Assembly: GCF_945859685.1 (NCBI RefSeq)
Contig: NC_079149.1
Coordinates: forward strand, 85,303,073 to 85,367,072
Reading direction: 5' to 3'
DNA from: Eupeodes corollae
Lineage: Eukaryota > Arthropoda > Insecta > Diptera > Syrphidae
Length of the DNA: 64,000 nt
Part shown: piece after piece, positions 34,641-44,794 of the stretch
Position numbering within the stretch: position 1 is the stretch's first letter
Layout: every line of letters begins with the position of its first letter
Made by a program: the position numbers and the translations under genes
The notes under the pieces: generated by a model
Database searches by the model: none
Told to the model about the DNA's origin: nothing
The model's input: the letters and a program-made list of their open reading frames with translations, nothing else

Positions 34641-35294
34641 ACAGGAATATGTTTTTAAAGAAACAAAGTGAACTTAGAAAATTTTCCAGTCGTTTGTGTA
34701 AGCGTCTGGTAGCTCTATTCGGAATTAACACATTTGTTTGAAAACGACTATCACATTTTTTTTGTGACAACTTTTTAAGCATCAATTTGATTATCACCTT
34801 ACGTAGATCAAATTCGATCATTTTGATTGTTATTTATCAACAATCACCTTAGATTAACGGACGGACTTTGTAAATATACATATACTAGTTTTGTTTATAT
34901 TTTCTAAAACATTTTATTTCCTAACGATTCTGCAATGTTTTTTGCCTTTTGATTTCCTATAGAGGGGCTTCATGTGTTTCTTCTAAATTTGTTTTTAAAG
35001 GTCTCAATGCTAGTCTCAGAAAGGGGTTTCAAAGTAAGACTTGGAATTTTTTTCTTATAAATATCCCAACTCGTTACGGAACTTGAAAAAAAGGTTATAC
35101 AAACATTTAATTGTATCGAAAAATTTGACTGCATATAATGAGCATCGAGCAGCATCATAAACCACTAAATTTAAGGAGTACGAGCATCATGGAACGAAAA
35201 ATGCTCTTAGTTCCAGGGGTCAAATTCGATTTTGAACAACCGCTTCTTTTTTTTTCATATGCGAACCATTATCATAACTTGGCTTCAACAGTTA
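34641..35294. other. Unassigned; possible LINE 3' scrap
   Basis: No intact gene. The minus-strand frame 35158-34970 (FFSSSVTSWDIYKKKIPSL ... SIETFKNKF) resembles the C-terminal tail of CR1-type LINE polyproteins, but the match is weak. The remainder is featureless AT-rich DNA. Confidence 0.35.
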
Positions 35295-35453
35295 CAGTTG
35301 TGTTCAAAAAAATAGGAGTGCCTGTACTTTTTAGATTAAATCGTGACTCAAAAGTTGTATAATTTTTTAAAATTTATTTTTTTTTTCTACAAAATAGGTA
35401 ATCCAGTCTTTTATTATTATGCTTAAAGACTTACTTACTTACTTAAGGTGGCG

Positions 35454-37097
35454 CTACAGTCCGGGGCGGACCTGGGCCTCAACCAACAAGCGTCTCCAGC
35501 CAGCTCGGTCCCTAGCTAGCTGTCTCCAGTTTCGTACGCCAAGTTGGTTGAGGTCCTCTCCCACCTCGGTGCGCCACCTGAGTCGCGGTCTTCCTCTACT
35601 GCGCCGTCCCTCGGGATTGGATTCGAAGACCTTCCGGGCTGGAGCGTTGATGTCCATCCGCTCTACATGACCTAGCCATCTAAGCCGTTGGACTTTGATT
35701 CTGCTAACTAGGTCAGTGTCGCTGTACAGCCCGTACAGCTCGTCGTTATATCTTCTCCATTCTCCATCTATGCGTACGGGACCAAAAATCGCCCGAAGAA
35801 TTTTTCTCTCGAAGCATCCTAAGACGCTCTCATCTTTCTTTGACAGGGTCCAGGCCTTAGCGCCATATATGAGAACCGGGATGATGAGTGTCTTATAGAT
35901 GGTGATTTTACATGCTCGAGAGAGGACTTTACTTCTCAATTGCCTTGTAAGTCCAAAGAAGCAGCGATTTGCAAGAGTTATTCTTCGTTTGATTTCAGCG
36001 CTGGTGTCGTTGTCTGCATTAATAGCGGTGCCTAGGTAGACAAAGTCCTTAACTACCTCAAAGTTATAGCTGTCCATGGTGACGTTTTGTCCAAGACGTC
36101 GTCGTTCAGTGTCCTTTTTTGATGACAGCATATACTTGGTCTTGCCCTCATTGACCACTAAACCCATCTTCTTCGCTTCCGTCGCAATGCTCAAAAACGC
36201 TCCACTGACATCACGCTTTGATCTTCCAATTATGTCAATATCATTTGCGTATCCGATTAATTGGATCGACCTTTGGATGATTGTGCCTCTAGTGTTGACG
36301 GTTGTGTTTTGCACAATTCTTTCCAAAACGATGTTGAAGAAGTCGCATGACAGTGCATCGCCTTGTCTAAAACCTTTTTTGACATCAAATGCATCGGTAA
36401 AATCTTTTCCGACCTTGATAGAGCAGCGTGCATTCTCCATCGTCATTCTGCACAAACGGATAAGTTTGACAGGGATGCCAAAACTAGACATTGCTCGGTA
36501 GAGCTCTTCCCTATAGATGCTGTCATACGCGGCTTTAAAATCGATAAAGAGATGGTGGGTATCGATTTGAAGCTCCTGGGTTTTTTCCAAGATCTGCCGT
36601 AGTGTGAATATTTGGTCGATAGTGGACTTTCCTGGTCTGAAGCCACACTGATAAGGACCAATCAGGTTGTTGACGAATGGCTTCAGACGTTCACATAATA
36701 CGGCAGAGAGGATCTTATACGCAATGTTAAGGAGACTGATGCCTCTGTAGTTGGCGCAGTTTATAGGGTCTCCTTTCTTATGTATCGGGCACACTATGCT
36801 GAGATTCCACTCATCGGGCATGCTTTCTTCCGACCAAATTTTGCAGATGAGTTGGTGCATGCTCCCTACCAAGTCATCGCCTGCTGCTTTGAATAGTTCG
36901 GCGGTGATGCCGTCAGCTCCAGCAGCTTTGTTTGACTTAAGTTTAGATATAGCTCTCTTCACTTCGTCAAGGTCGGGTAGGCGGAATTGTTGATCTGCGT
37001 CGCCGAGGTTGAGTGGTTCTATCTCCCTTACAGCGGAATTCGGTTCGTCATCGCCGTTATATAATTTGGAGAAGTGATCTTTCCATATTCTCAGCAC
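35454..37097 (-). pseudogene. RTE reverse transcriptase
   Basis: 547 codons open. Motifs in order: LKSNKAAGADGITAELFKAA, EWNLSIVCPIHKKGD, NYRGISLLNIAYKILSAVL, YQCGFRPGKSTIDQIFTLRQ, HLFIDFKAAYDSI, FRQGDALSCDFFNIVLE, YANDIDIIG, then thumb RRITLANRCFFG and the RTE C-terminal signature VQRLRWLGHVERM and GRPRLRW. The catalytic YADD reads YAND (GAT to AAT), removing a metal-binding Asp. The copy near 56580 still has YADD. Confidence 0.9.
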
Positions 37098-37518
37098 CGA
37101 CTGTGGTTCTACTACGATGTTCCCTTGATCGTCTTTACAAGCTTCGGTTCGTGGCTGGTACCCTTGGGAGGTTTTTTTTTTACCTTTTGGTATAATTTAC
37201 GAACCTCATTCCTGTTGGGACATCCCTCTATCTCCTCGATCGCGCGCTTCTCATGCTCTCTTTTTTTTTCGTCTAAAAAGCCGGTGTTCCTCTCTCCTCT
37301 TCTGCTCTAGAGCTCGCGAGCAGCTCTCGTCCTTTTGTGCAGCGCCGTTTTGTATGCCTCTTGTTTCGCTGCGTGAGCTTGCCGGCATTCGTCGTCAAAC
37401 CAGGGGTTTCGCTGTGGTGGCCATGTGAAACCTAGCACTTCAGAGGCGGCATCTCTGATGGCTGCAAGGCAATGTTGCCACTGGTTTTCAATGCTTAATG
37501 CAGGAAGCATAGGACTCC

Positions 37519-38409
37519 TTAGGAGGTTATTAGAGACTCGATCGGAAAATCGGATATCCGTACCTTGGCTACAACGAGGTAGAGGTCCGAGTCAATGTTG
37601 GCCTCTCGGAATGTTCGGATATCCTGGATACTGGAGAAGTGTCGTGCGTCGATCGCAATGTGGTCAATCTGGTTGACGGGTGATTGATCAGGAGATTTCC
37701 ATGTCCCCTTGTGGATATTAAAATGCGTGAACTGCGTACTAGCTACCAGAACGTCTCGCCCCGCAGCGAAATCGACCAGCCTGAATCCGTTGTCGGAGGT
37801 TGTGTCGTGCAGGCTGTATCTCCCGATTATGCCACCAAAGATGTCTTCTCTTCCTAGCTTGGCATTAAAATCTCCTAAGACAATTTTAATGTCATAGCCA
37901 GGGCACTGCTCATATGTCTTGTCCAAGTGCTCGAAGAATATATCTTTGGTGTCTTCATCTTTCTCCTCTGTTGGGGCATGCGCGCATATTAGGCTTATGT
38001 TGGCGAATTTAGCCTTGATGCGGATTGTCGTGATGCGCTCGCTCACACTGTTGAAACTCAAGACTTTTTGCCTGAGCCTAGTTCCAACAACAAATCCACA
38101 CCCAAATAGACGCTGTCTTTGTTCTCGGTAGCAGTCGCCTTAGTAGATATCGCAGTCTTTTAGTTTGCGGTTGCCCGGTCCATCCCATCGCACTTCTTGG
38201 ATAGCTGTAATATCTGCCTTGCAGCAGTTTAGGCCTTCCGCTAATTGTTCGGCTGCACGTGGTCTGTTAAGAGACCTAACATTCCACGTACATATCCGAA
38301 GTTCGTTGTCCTTATTTCGTTTGCGTGGGTTGTCAACAGTGAATCCGTCCGTATCCGAGGCTTGTTGTTGCTTCGAAACTATGATGTTTTTACGTGGCCA
38401 GGAAGTCAC
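37519..38409 (-). pseudogene. RTE apurinic-like endonuclease
   Basis: Two frames together form the endonuclease that nicks the target site. 38409-38140 gives ELRICTWNVRSLNRPRAAEQ and ITAIQEVRWDG. After a stop, 38061-37519 gives LICAHAPTEEKDEDTKDIFF, IVLGDFNAKLG, TWKSPDQSPVNQIDHIAI and NIDSDLYLVVAKV. The family SDH appears as SDL, another likely inactivating change. The product is broken. Confidence 0.85.
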
Positions 38410-38923
38410 CCCGACGGCACAACCCCCAACCTGGAGGGCCAGATCCTTAGTATAACTCCAAGGAAGGGGAGCCGGATGAACCGCTCCTTATAGGCCTGGG
38501 CTCCGAATATGTAGAAGAAGCCCTATAAGGTGTTCACTAAGTAGTTCAACCTTACTGGAACTGTAGACGCCACCGTTGATTCTGTCTCGAGAATTCGTCC
38601 GCTGCCGCCTGGATAAGGAGAGGTGCCTTAGTGGAAACACCTCTCCCCCCTCTCTCGTTTGCTGCCCCCAACAACTTTCCACTGGGGTTGGAACCCAATG
38701 TCCAGTTGAGGTACTAGGCACCCGATGTTCACCGCGGGGAGGTGAGAGTAGGAGTTGATAGACAGAGGTGGGTTTTGAGAAAAACCTGTGGACGCTTGTG
38801 TCCTCTTGAATGCACATGTCTACCATTTGAACATCATGCTTAAAGACTACTTTTTTTTTTTAAACACATAAGGTAGTAAAAAACATGAATTTTATTAAAA
38901 TAAAGCCAATACGAATTGTTTTA

Positions 38924-39241
38924 CCCGTAGCATGATGGTTAGTGCGTTGGACTGTCATGCAAGGGGTCTGGGTTCAATCCCTGCCTGTGCCACCTTAATT
39001 TAAAAAAATAATTTTCGCGGGTACTGCCTCTTGCGAGGAATTGACAAATCCTTCAAGAGTAATTCTTGTCATGAAAAAGTGCTTTCTCAAAACTAGCCGT
39101 TCGGATTCGGCCCAAAATTGTAGGTCCCTTCCATTCCTGACAATAGTACTCGCACACAGGAATGGTTGAGAGTTGTAAGTCACTAGGCCCTGGTTCACAA
39201 CGGACTGTTGCGCCACCCCATTTGATTTGATTTGATTTGAA
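38924..39241 (+). repeat. tRNA-derived SINE with TTTGA tail
   Basis: The head has a pol III A box (TAGCATGATGG at about 38928) and a B box (GGTTCAATCC, 38971-38980). The anticodon-loop region reads GACTGTCATGC, suggestive of tRNA-Asp (GTC). A body of about 230 bases follows, then a tail of four TTTGA-like units (39219-39240). A decayed copy lies at 215-427. It is inserted beside the inner left repeat of the Tc1-like element. Confidence 0.85.
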
Positions 39242-39329
39242 TTGTTCAAAATAATGGAGTAAACAAAATAAAGTATAAAAAAAACTAAAACAAAATATTC
39301 AATATTAAGATTTTTTGTCAGTATTTTGT

Positions 39330-40250
39330 GGAAAATCATTTGTTTTTTATAATTGCTGCACATCTGCGTGGCATAGAGTTCACAAGGGCCTGACAACGCT
39401 CAACTGGAATTTGGTTCCATGTGTCCTCGACTGCGTCCCACAACTGCCTCGAATTCAAGGGTCTTCGTCGAGAAACACCCTTTTTCACATCTGCCCATAA
39501 ATTTTCTTTGGGGTTGAGGTCAGGCGACTGAGCTGGCCAGTCCATGACCTCAACCCCATTGACCTTAAACCATTTCTTGGCAGGCTTACTGGTGTGTTAC
39601 GGGTCGTTGTCTTGTTGAAATACCCATTTAACCGGCATATTCCAATTCGAATAAGGCAGCATCACACTGGACATTATATCCACATAAACTCGCTGGTCCA
39701 TAGTGCCAATGATTTGATGTATGGGGCCAACACCAGCATATGAGAAACTGCCCAATGCCATCACTTTAGCACCTCCATTCTTTACCAAGCCAGTTCTACC
39801 GAATAAAACAATTTTGGTCTCGTCAGTCCACAAAATGTTTCGCCATTTCTCTGCAGGCCAATTAGCATGGCTTCTTGCAAATTTCAAACGAGCGGCTACA
39901 TGTTTTTTTTTTTAAACATCGGCACTTTTCGTGGACTGCGAGCGGAAAGATTGTGTTCCAACAATCGCCTTCTTATTGTTACGCTACTTACTGCCAGTCC
40001 TAGATCTTCCTGGATCATCTTAGAGGACGCAAAAGGATCCTTTCGGCTGTATCGAACAATACGACGATCGTCATTTTCACTCGTTACCGTCCCCGGGTTT
40101 CGACTTTTTTTTCATATTTTACAGCATTGGCGATCATTTGGTGAGAGCACCCCAACATCAGCTTTATATCCTTATACGTTTTTCCTTCATTTCGCAACTT
40201 TTTTATGATTTCCCGTTTTTCGTCGGTGCAGTGGTTTCCTCGGCCCACTA
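39330..40250 (-). pseudogene. Tc1-like transposase, broken
   Basis: DD34E transposase remains. 39887-39597 contains FARSHANWPAEKW, NILWTDETKIVLFG (first Asp), GPIHQIIGTMDQRVY and VFQQDNDP (second Asp). A stop codon follows directly, then HTSKPAKKWF and MDWPAQSPDLNPKENLW (catalytic Glu) at 39590-39336. Counted across the stop, 34 residues separate the second Asp and the Glu. About 25 residues are missing after FGRTG. The N-terminal helix-turn-helix region (39900-40250) is frame-shifted. Inactive. Confidence 0.85.
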
Positions 40251-40590
40251 AATAACCAAACTTGTTTAGATATTCGATATTCCAACTATTTAATATTCCT
40301 ATTTGAATTTAGTTACTTACTGTTTATTTTTTTAAGTTTTTGATTTTGATTTGTTTGTATGTACAATATAACTCACACTCCTATTATTTTGAATAGCCTG
40401 ATTGAGAGTAAAGAACATTTGATCTCTGGTTACAAATGTAAACGGTTATGAATTGCAAACCTGTTCATTGTTTTATCATCTTTAATGTCCCGTTATACTT
40501 ACCGGTAGAGAAATGGGCTGATATACATAGTAAAAAAAACACTTGGGCAAATTTTGTAAAAGCACTCCTATTATTTTGAACACAACTGTA

Positions 40591-41474
40591 CTTATTTAAA
40601 TTCCATGTAATTCAAGCTTGTCTAAAATACACTGAGTCAGTCACATTCCGGTCTTGTCACAAAATATGTCACTTCTATAAACAACTCATACCTATTTATT
40701 TAATCTTAATTAACCAACAAAGGAAAAAAACAATTAAAACAATCTAAATTCTGCACCAGACTAGATATACTTTAAAAGTAGCCTTTACAGCAGTCAACAT
40801 CTCCCATGTTAGTTTCTATACTCGGTGTGCAAAAAAGAAAGATATCTTGAGTTAAATTTTCATTGAATGCAATGTTAGTGCGCAAGAGATAACTTAGGAA
40901 AGTTATGATAAATGTTTTATGAGATTATTTTTAGATTGTTTGTGGTTAAAAAATGGCAAATAGCAGTAGTTTTTTCTTTCTCCTGGTAATGCGCCCCCAG
41001 AATTGTGCATTTGCACATCTTGCACATATGCTTTTTCTGGCCCTGCCTGGTTTACATATACTCTATTAAAACTTACAAAAAGTAATGTTGTATAACGTCT
41101 ACTATTTTAGTTGTGAAAATTATGTTGTTATGTAAATTTTGTTGTAACTTTTTAATCGTTTGCCAAAAGTGTCAAATTAAATGTATAGCGCTTAACGACC
41201 GTTTCATACTTCTTGATACTAACATCTTTTTTTTTGTGAATATTGTTGTAACCATATAATTTATGTTCTTTAAATCTTTTTCATAAAATAAATAAATTAT
41301 GTATCTATTTCTTTGTTTCTATGGGTTTGGTTTGTGAATTAATTTTATTTGTAATTAAATATTTAAAGCTTTTATTTCATTTAAGCTTGGAGACTTTGCA
41401 TATTCATTAACCGTTTGTTCAAAGTAAATGGCAGCTTTTTGTAGCTTTATTTCACACCAAATAAATATTGTATG
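40591..41474. other. Gene B upstream region
   Basis: AT-rich, no gene recognised. It should include the promoter and first exon of gene B if the leader intron is real. I cannot identify a TATA box or initiator with confidence. Confidence 0.4.
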
Positions 41475-41491
41475 TTATTCTTTTATTATAG
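41475..41491 (+). other. Probable 3' splice site of the gene B leader intron
   Basis: The pyrimidine-rich stretch TTATTCTTTTATTATAG ends 39 bases before ATG 41530. Position and type match the sites before genes A and C. Confidence 0.55.
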
Positions 41492-41529
41492 AACTTAAAC
41501 TCCGCGGCAAAATCCAATCCATTTATACC

Positions 41530-43416
41530 ATGAATCCAATTGGTAAAATTCGCATAAAAAGCATCGGGCAACTTCTACCAACAAACAGGCTGTCCACATC
41601 AAATGAAAATCTTCAAACTATAAACGAAAATGTGGAAGCATTTAACTATAACACCGAAAATGATTCAAATATTTCATTAAGTCCCACATCACTAAAGGTT
41701 GAAAGTATTATTTCCGAGCCTACAATATCATTCGCTTGTGTTGATCTAACAGAAGACACGTTTGAGACTCCAGTTAGAAAAAATACTGCAAAAGAAACCA
41801 ATGCACAAAACAATAAAAGTCAAAAACGCAGTAAATCAAAGCCAAACAGTGCGAAACCTCAAGTGAAACAGAAGATTGGAAGCTCCTCCGCTGCTAAGTC
41901 AATGAACGAGGATGTATTACAAACAAAATTGTTGTCATTTTTCACTCCTAGCTCGACAGTAAAAAGAGCTCCAAAAAAGCTAGGAAAACCGCCTGAACAA
42001 GATTTAGATAATAATTTACCTCTTGCAGCAACCCCACCGCGTAAATTGAGAAAACTTTCTCTGAGGAGAAATATTTTAAGTTCCAATAATGAACAAAATT
42101 CGGTAAAGAAACCGAAAAAAGATATTGAAAGAGATACACCTAAACCAAAAATTAATCTCAGGTCAAAGAAGAAGTTAAATACTCTAAGAGAGGAAAAATT
42201 GGAAAACTTCAGTGAGGTGGAAAAAGTCGCTGAACCCACTATGATACCGGGTGTAATTGATTTATGTGATTGTGAAAGTGATGAAGATATAAAACCATTA
42301 GATCCACCAAAACGTCCTGCAACAGTTAAGTCCGAAAAATCAATTTGTCCGTCATATAAGGTTGTTGAAGGAACAACGTTTGCTGTAGATGGTTTTAAAT
42401 TCGGCCGGATAGAAGGTGTAACAGCGTACTTTCTATCACACTATCATGCCGACCATTACATTGGCTTGACAAGAAAATTTTCCATGCCACTTTATGTATC
42501 ACAAATAACCGCCAATTTAATGCGTGAGTTTATTCCAGTTGATGAGAAATATATAAATGTCCTTCCCATCAACATAACAACAGAAGTTGAAGGTGTTCAG
42601 GTCACTGCCATAGATGCAAACCATTGTCCAGGTGCAGTAATGTTTTTGTTTCAACTCCCATGCGGTAAACGTATACTTCACACAGGAGATTTTAGAGCAT
42701 CTATTGAAATGGAATCAAACCCATATCTAAGCCAGCGAAATATAGATCTTCTGTATCTCGATACTACTTACATTTCACACAACTATTCTTTCCAGACGCA
42801 AGAACAAAGCATAGCTGATGGACTGAAATTCGTTCGAGAGTTTAAAGAACGCAATGAAGGTAAACGAATACTTTTTGCAGTTGGAACTTATTTAGTAGGA
42901 AAGGAAAAGTTTTGGCTACCAATTGCAAAAGAGTTCGATTTTAAAATCTGGACAGACAGTAATAGAAGGAAAATTATGCATGCTATAAATGATGAGGAAA
43001 TCTTGCAGAGACTTGTCACAAAATCTCGAGATGCTGACATGCATATTATACCAATGATGAAAGTTGGTTACAGAGGTATCGAGGCTTATTGGGAGGATCA
43101 CTGTGATGCGTATGATATGATCTTTGCTATAAGACCAAGCGGTTGGGAAAAGAATTCAAAACCACAATTTCGAGGCCAGTTAAATATAGTGGGCATTGAA
43201 TATTCCGAGCATTCCAGTCACAATGAGCTGAGAAGGTTTTTGAGTTTTTTAAGGCCCCAACAAGTTATAAGTACCGTTCCTTATGGAAAGGATCTAACTA
43301 AGTGTCCGGACGTGCCATTGTCGTGGTATAAAAAAGAATGTTTTTCACCAATAAAAAAACAAGCTTCATTGTTAAAATATTTTAAGTGTCCAAAAACAGA
43401 AAATAAAATAAGTTGA
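41530..43416 (+). CDS. Snm1: SNM1/DCLRE1A DNA crosslink repair nuclease, paralog B
   Basis: 628-residue SNM1A-type nuclease, expected to trim DNA 5' ends at stalled forks and crosslinks in the nucleus. The catalytic half starts at about residue 270 (CPSYKVVEGTTFAVDGF). Ligands and family motifs are all present: D287, H304-x-H306-x-D308-H309, H365 (DANHCPGA), D387 (HTGDFR), D411 (YLDTTY), GTYLVGKEK and H561 (YSEHSS). Two PCNA-binding motifs are visible, QTKLLSFF (131-138) and QASLLKYF (611-618). SUMO-interaction-like motifs are CVDLTED (70-76) and VIDLCD (242-247). No UBZ zinc finger was seen. ATG 41530 is chosen because it follows the splice acceptor and its MNPIGKIRIKS matches gene C; an in-frame ATG at 41428 lies upstream of the splice site. 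This is the most canonical of the three and the best candidate for the ancestral function. Confidence 0.92.
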   Translation: MNPIGKIRIKSIGQLLPTNRLSTSNENLQTINENVEAFNYNTENDSNISLSPTSLKVESIISEPTISFACVDLTEDTFETPVRKNTAKETNAQNNKSQKRSKSKPNSAKPQVKQKIGSSSAAKSMNEDVLQTKLLSFFTPSSTVKRAPKKLGKPPEQDLDNNLPLAATPPRKLRKLSLRRNILSSNNEQNSVKKPKKDIERDTPKPKINLRSKKKLNTLREEKLENFSEVEKVAEPTMIPGVIDLCDCESDEDIKPLDPPKRPATVKSEKSICPSYKVVEGTTFAVDGFKFGRIEGVTAYFLSHYHADHYIGLTRKFSMPLYVSQITANLMREFIPVDEKYINVLPINITTEVEGVQVTAIDANHCPGAVMFLFQLPCGKRILHTGDFRASIEMESNPYLSQRNIDLLYLDTTYISHNYSFQTQEQSIADGLKFVREFKERNEGKRILFAVGTYLVGKEKFWLPIAKEFDFKIWTDSNRRKIMHAINDEEILQRLVTKSRDADMHIIPMMKVGYRGIEAYWEDHCDAYDMIFAIRPSGWEKNSKPQFRGQLNIVGIEYSEHSSHNELRRFLSFLRPQQVISTVPYGKDLTKCPDVPLSWYKKECFSPIKKQASLLKYFKCPKTENKIS

Positions 43417-44189
43417 TGTTTATACAAGTTTTATTTAATTTCATTTTTCTGTTCTTTTTTGGTGTATGATTTTAGGATCCGAATTGTGTAAGTATACCGC
43501 ACATTTTTGCTTATTGGGCCAGCTGCTGTTTAAAGTTTATATCCCGCGAATCCTTAAAACCCGTCTTTTGAGTGCCACAGAAAGTCGAAAAGCCGTCAAA
43601 ACAAATGGATTTAATGGAAGAAATTGGAAAAAAGGAAGAAAATGTAAATGTGAATATAGAATTTCAGTACTTGTATGTTCAGTGGAGTAAGTATTGTGCG
43701 TGTCTTGGCCGCATAAAGGAGAAAAAAGCCTGAGCAGAGTATACAACATTAGAAGAATTCTACCCAATAAAATGTATGCAATTTTAACCCCAATTTAAAA
43801 GACATGATTATATGACTCGTAATAAAGAGCAGTATGAAGTGCCAATGATTGCCGTTTTTTAATTCACGAATTTATCGCCATGCTCGGTTTCTTAAAGAAG
43901 TAAATCTAAAAATAAAAAGTGTTATAAAAGCGTTTTATTTGTATTCGGTTTAAACCCATCACTGCACAGGTTTTAATGGGCATAACTATCGGTTTGAGTT
44001 TCTGCATGATACAATGACCCTTTTATAGAGTTTAAGAAGAGAGATAAACGACCAACATATTGCCATACTTTATGTTAAGCTAGCATAGTGGTCGTTTTTT
44101 TAAGAAAACGAACAGAGCGGCTGGCTTTTGGCATATATACAAAACGGCAATTGCTGGCATACTCAAAATTCAAAAGTTGAAAAAAGAAT
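43417..44189. other. Gene B 3' flank, no gene recognised
   Basis: AT-rich. An AATAAA at 43766-43771 is a candidate polyadenylation signal for gene B, although it lies 350 bases after the stop. No coding frame or repeat is recognised. Confidence 0.45.
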
Positions 44190-44420
44190 GTTACTGCTAA
44201 TTACTGTTTTTGGAAGTATCCTGTTCATGCGACTGACGAACTGGGTTAATAAAAATGGCACACTTAATGAATGTCAAACTGGCTTTCGTCCAAATTTTCA
44301 CCCCTAGTACTATCATTGATATCAACCACAAGATACCAAATATATGCCTTCTTTGTAGATTTTCAAGCCGCATTCGATAGCGTAGATCGAGATTTAATAT
44401 TTTTTGAATAATCTGCTGGC
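44190..44420 (+). pseudogene. LINE reverse transcriptase scrap (CR1/Kiri-like)
   Basis: Reads RLTNWVNKNGTLNECQTGFR near 44225-44285, then, in shifting frames, the FVDFQAAFDSVDRDL motif at about 44355-44400. These are the reverse-transcriptase blocks preceding the catalytic palm. Several stops are present and no product is expected. Confidence 0.6.
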
Positions 44421-44794
44421 GCAAAATCGTATCGTCACTTCCTAGTGGTGATAGGTTAAAGGTGAACTAACGACGAAAGTTGGATCCATCGGATCCAGGG
44501 TTGTGTCACCTAAGTTACCTTCTCAGGACGTAGGAGCAAAAGTCCAGATATAGCTCTGAAGAACCAGCTCTAACAATCTCAGTTAGGCGCAGCCATCATA
44601 AGCCGGCCATGAAAGGAAATATTAAACTGTGATGGAAAGACAAGTATATCAGATGAGCGGACTGATAATGTTGACAAAATTGCGCCAAAATTGGTAAAGA
44701 AGGCATCTTTGGTAGGCCTATCGGAAGACATGGCCTACACGACATCACATCTGGAAACGGACTCAGGCTTATCGACTTCCTAGCCGAGAAAAAC

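Larger units (their letters stand above)
35432..38835 (-). mobile_element. RTE-clade LINE, full length
   Basis: 3.4 kb, minus strand, flanked by the 13-bp direct repeat ATGCTTAAAGACT (35419-35431 and 38836-38848), a clear target duplication. The 3' end is a short AAGT-repeat tail (35432-35445), typical of RTE. Reading 5' to 3', a short leader with a frame near 38826-38488 comes first, then endonuclease (38409-37519), a linker (37510-37307) and reverse transcriptase (37097-35454). Stops or frameshifts lie between these blocks (near 38140, 37515 and 37300-37100), and the catalytic box is mutated, so it is inactive. It inserted in the Tc1-like element. Confidence 0.92.
35295..40588 (-). mobile_element. 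Tc1-like transposon with IR/DR ends, split by an RTE and a SINE
   Basis: The ends CAGTTGTGTTCAAAA (35295) and TTTTGAACACAACTG (to 40588) are inverted repeats flanked by TA (35293-35294 and 40589-40590). A related inner repeat with core TTCAAAATAATxGGAGT lies at 39244-39260, and its complement is at 40376-40395. Subtracting the RTE and SINE insertions, the outer-inner spacing is about 210-220 bases on both sides. That is the IR/DR layout of Sleeping Beauty-type elements. The transposase (39330-40250) is broken. It is the oldest layer here; the RTE (35432-38835) and the SINE (38924-39241) are insertions into its left terminal region. Confidence 0.85.

Noticed and set aside
36076..36501. A 141-codon plus-strand frame.
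   Set aside because: It is antisense to the RTE reverse transcriptase and has no domain of its own.
38924..38996. A tRNA gene (A and B boxes, GTC-like anticodon region).
   Set aside because: No proper acceptor stem, and it continues into a body and tail shared with the copy at 215-427, so it is a SINE head.
41428..41529. Upstream in-frame ATG as the gene B start, adding 34 residues.
   Set aside because: A splice acceptor lies between it and ATG 41530, and homology with gene C begins at the later ATG.
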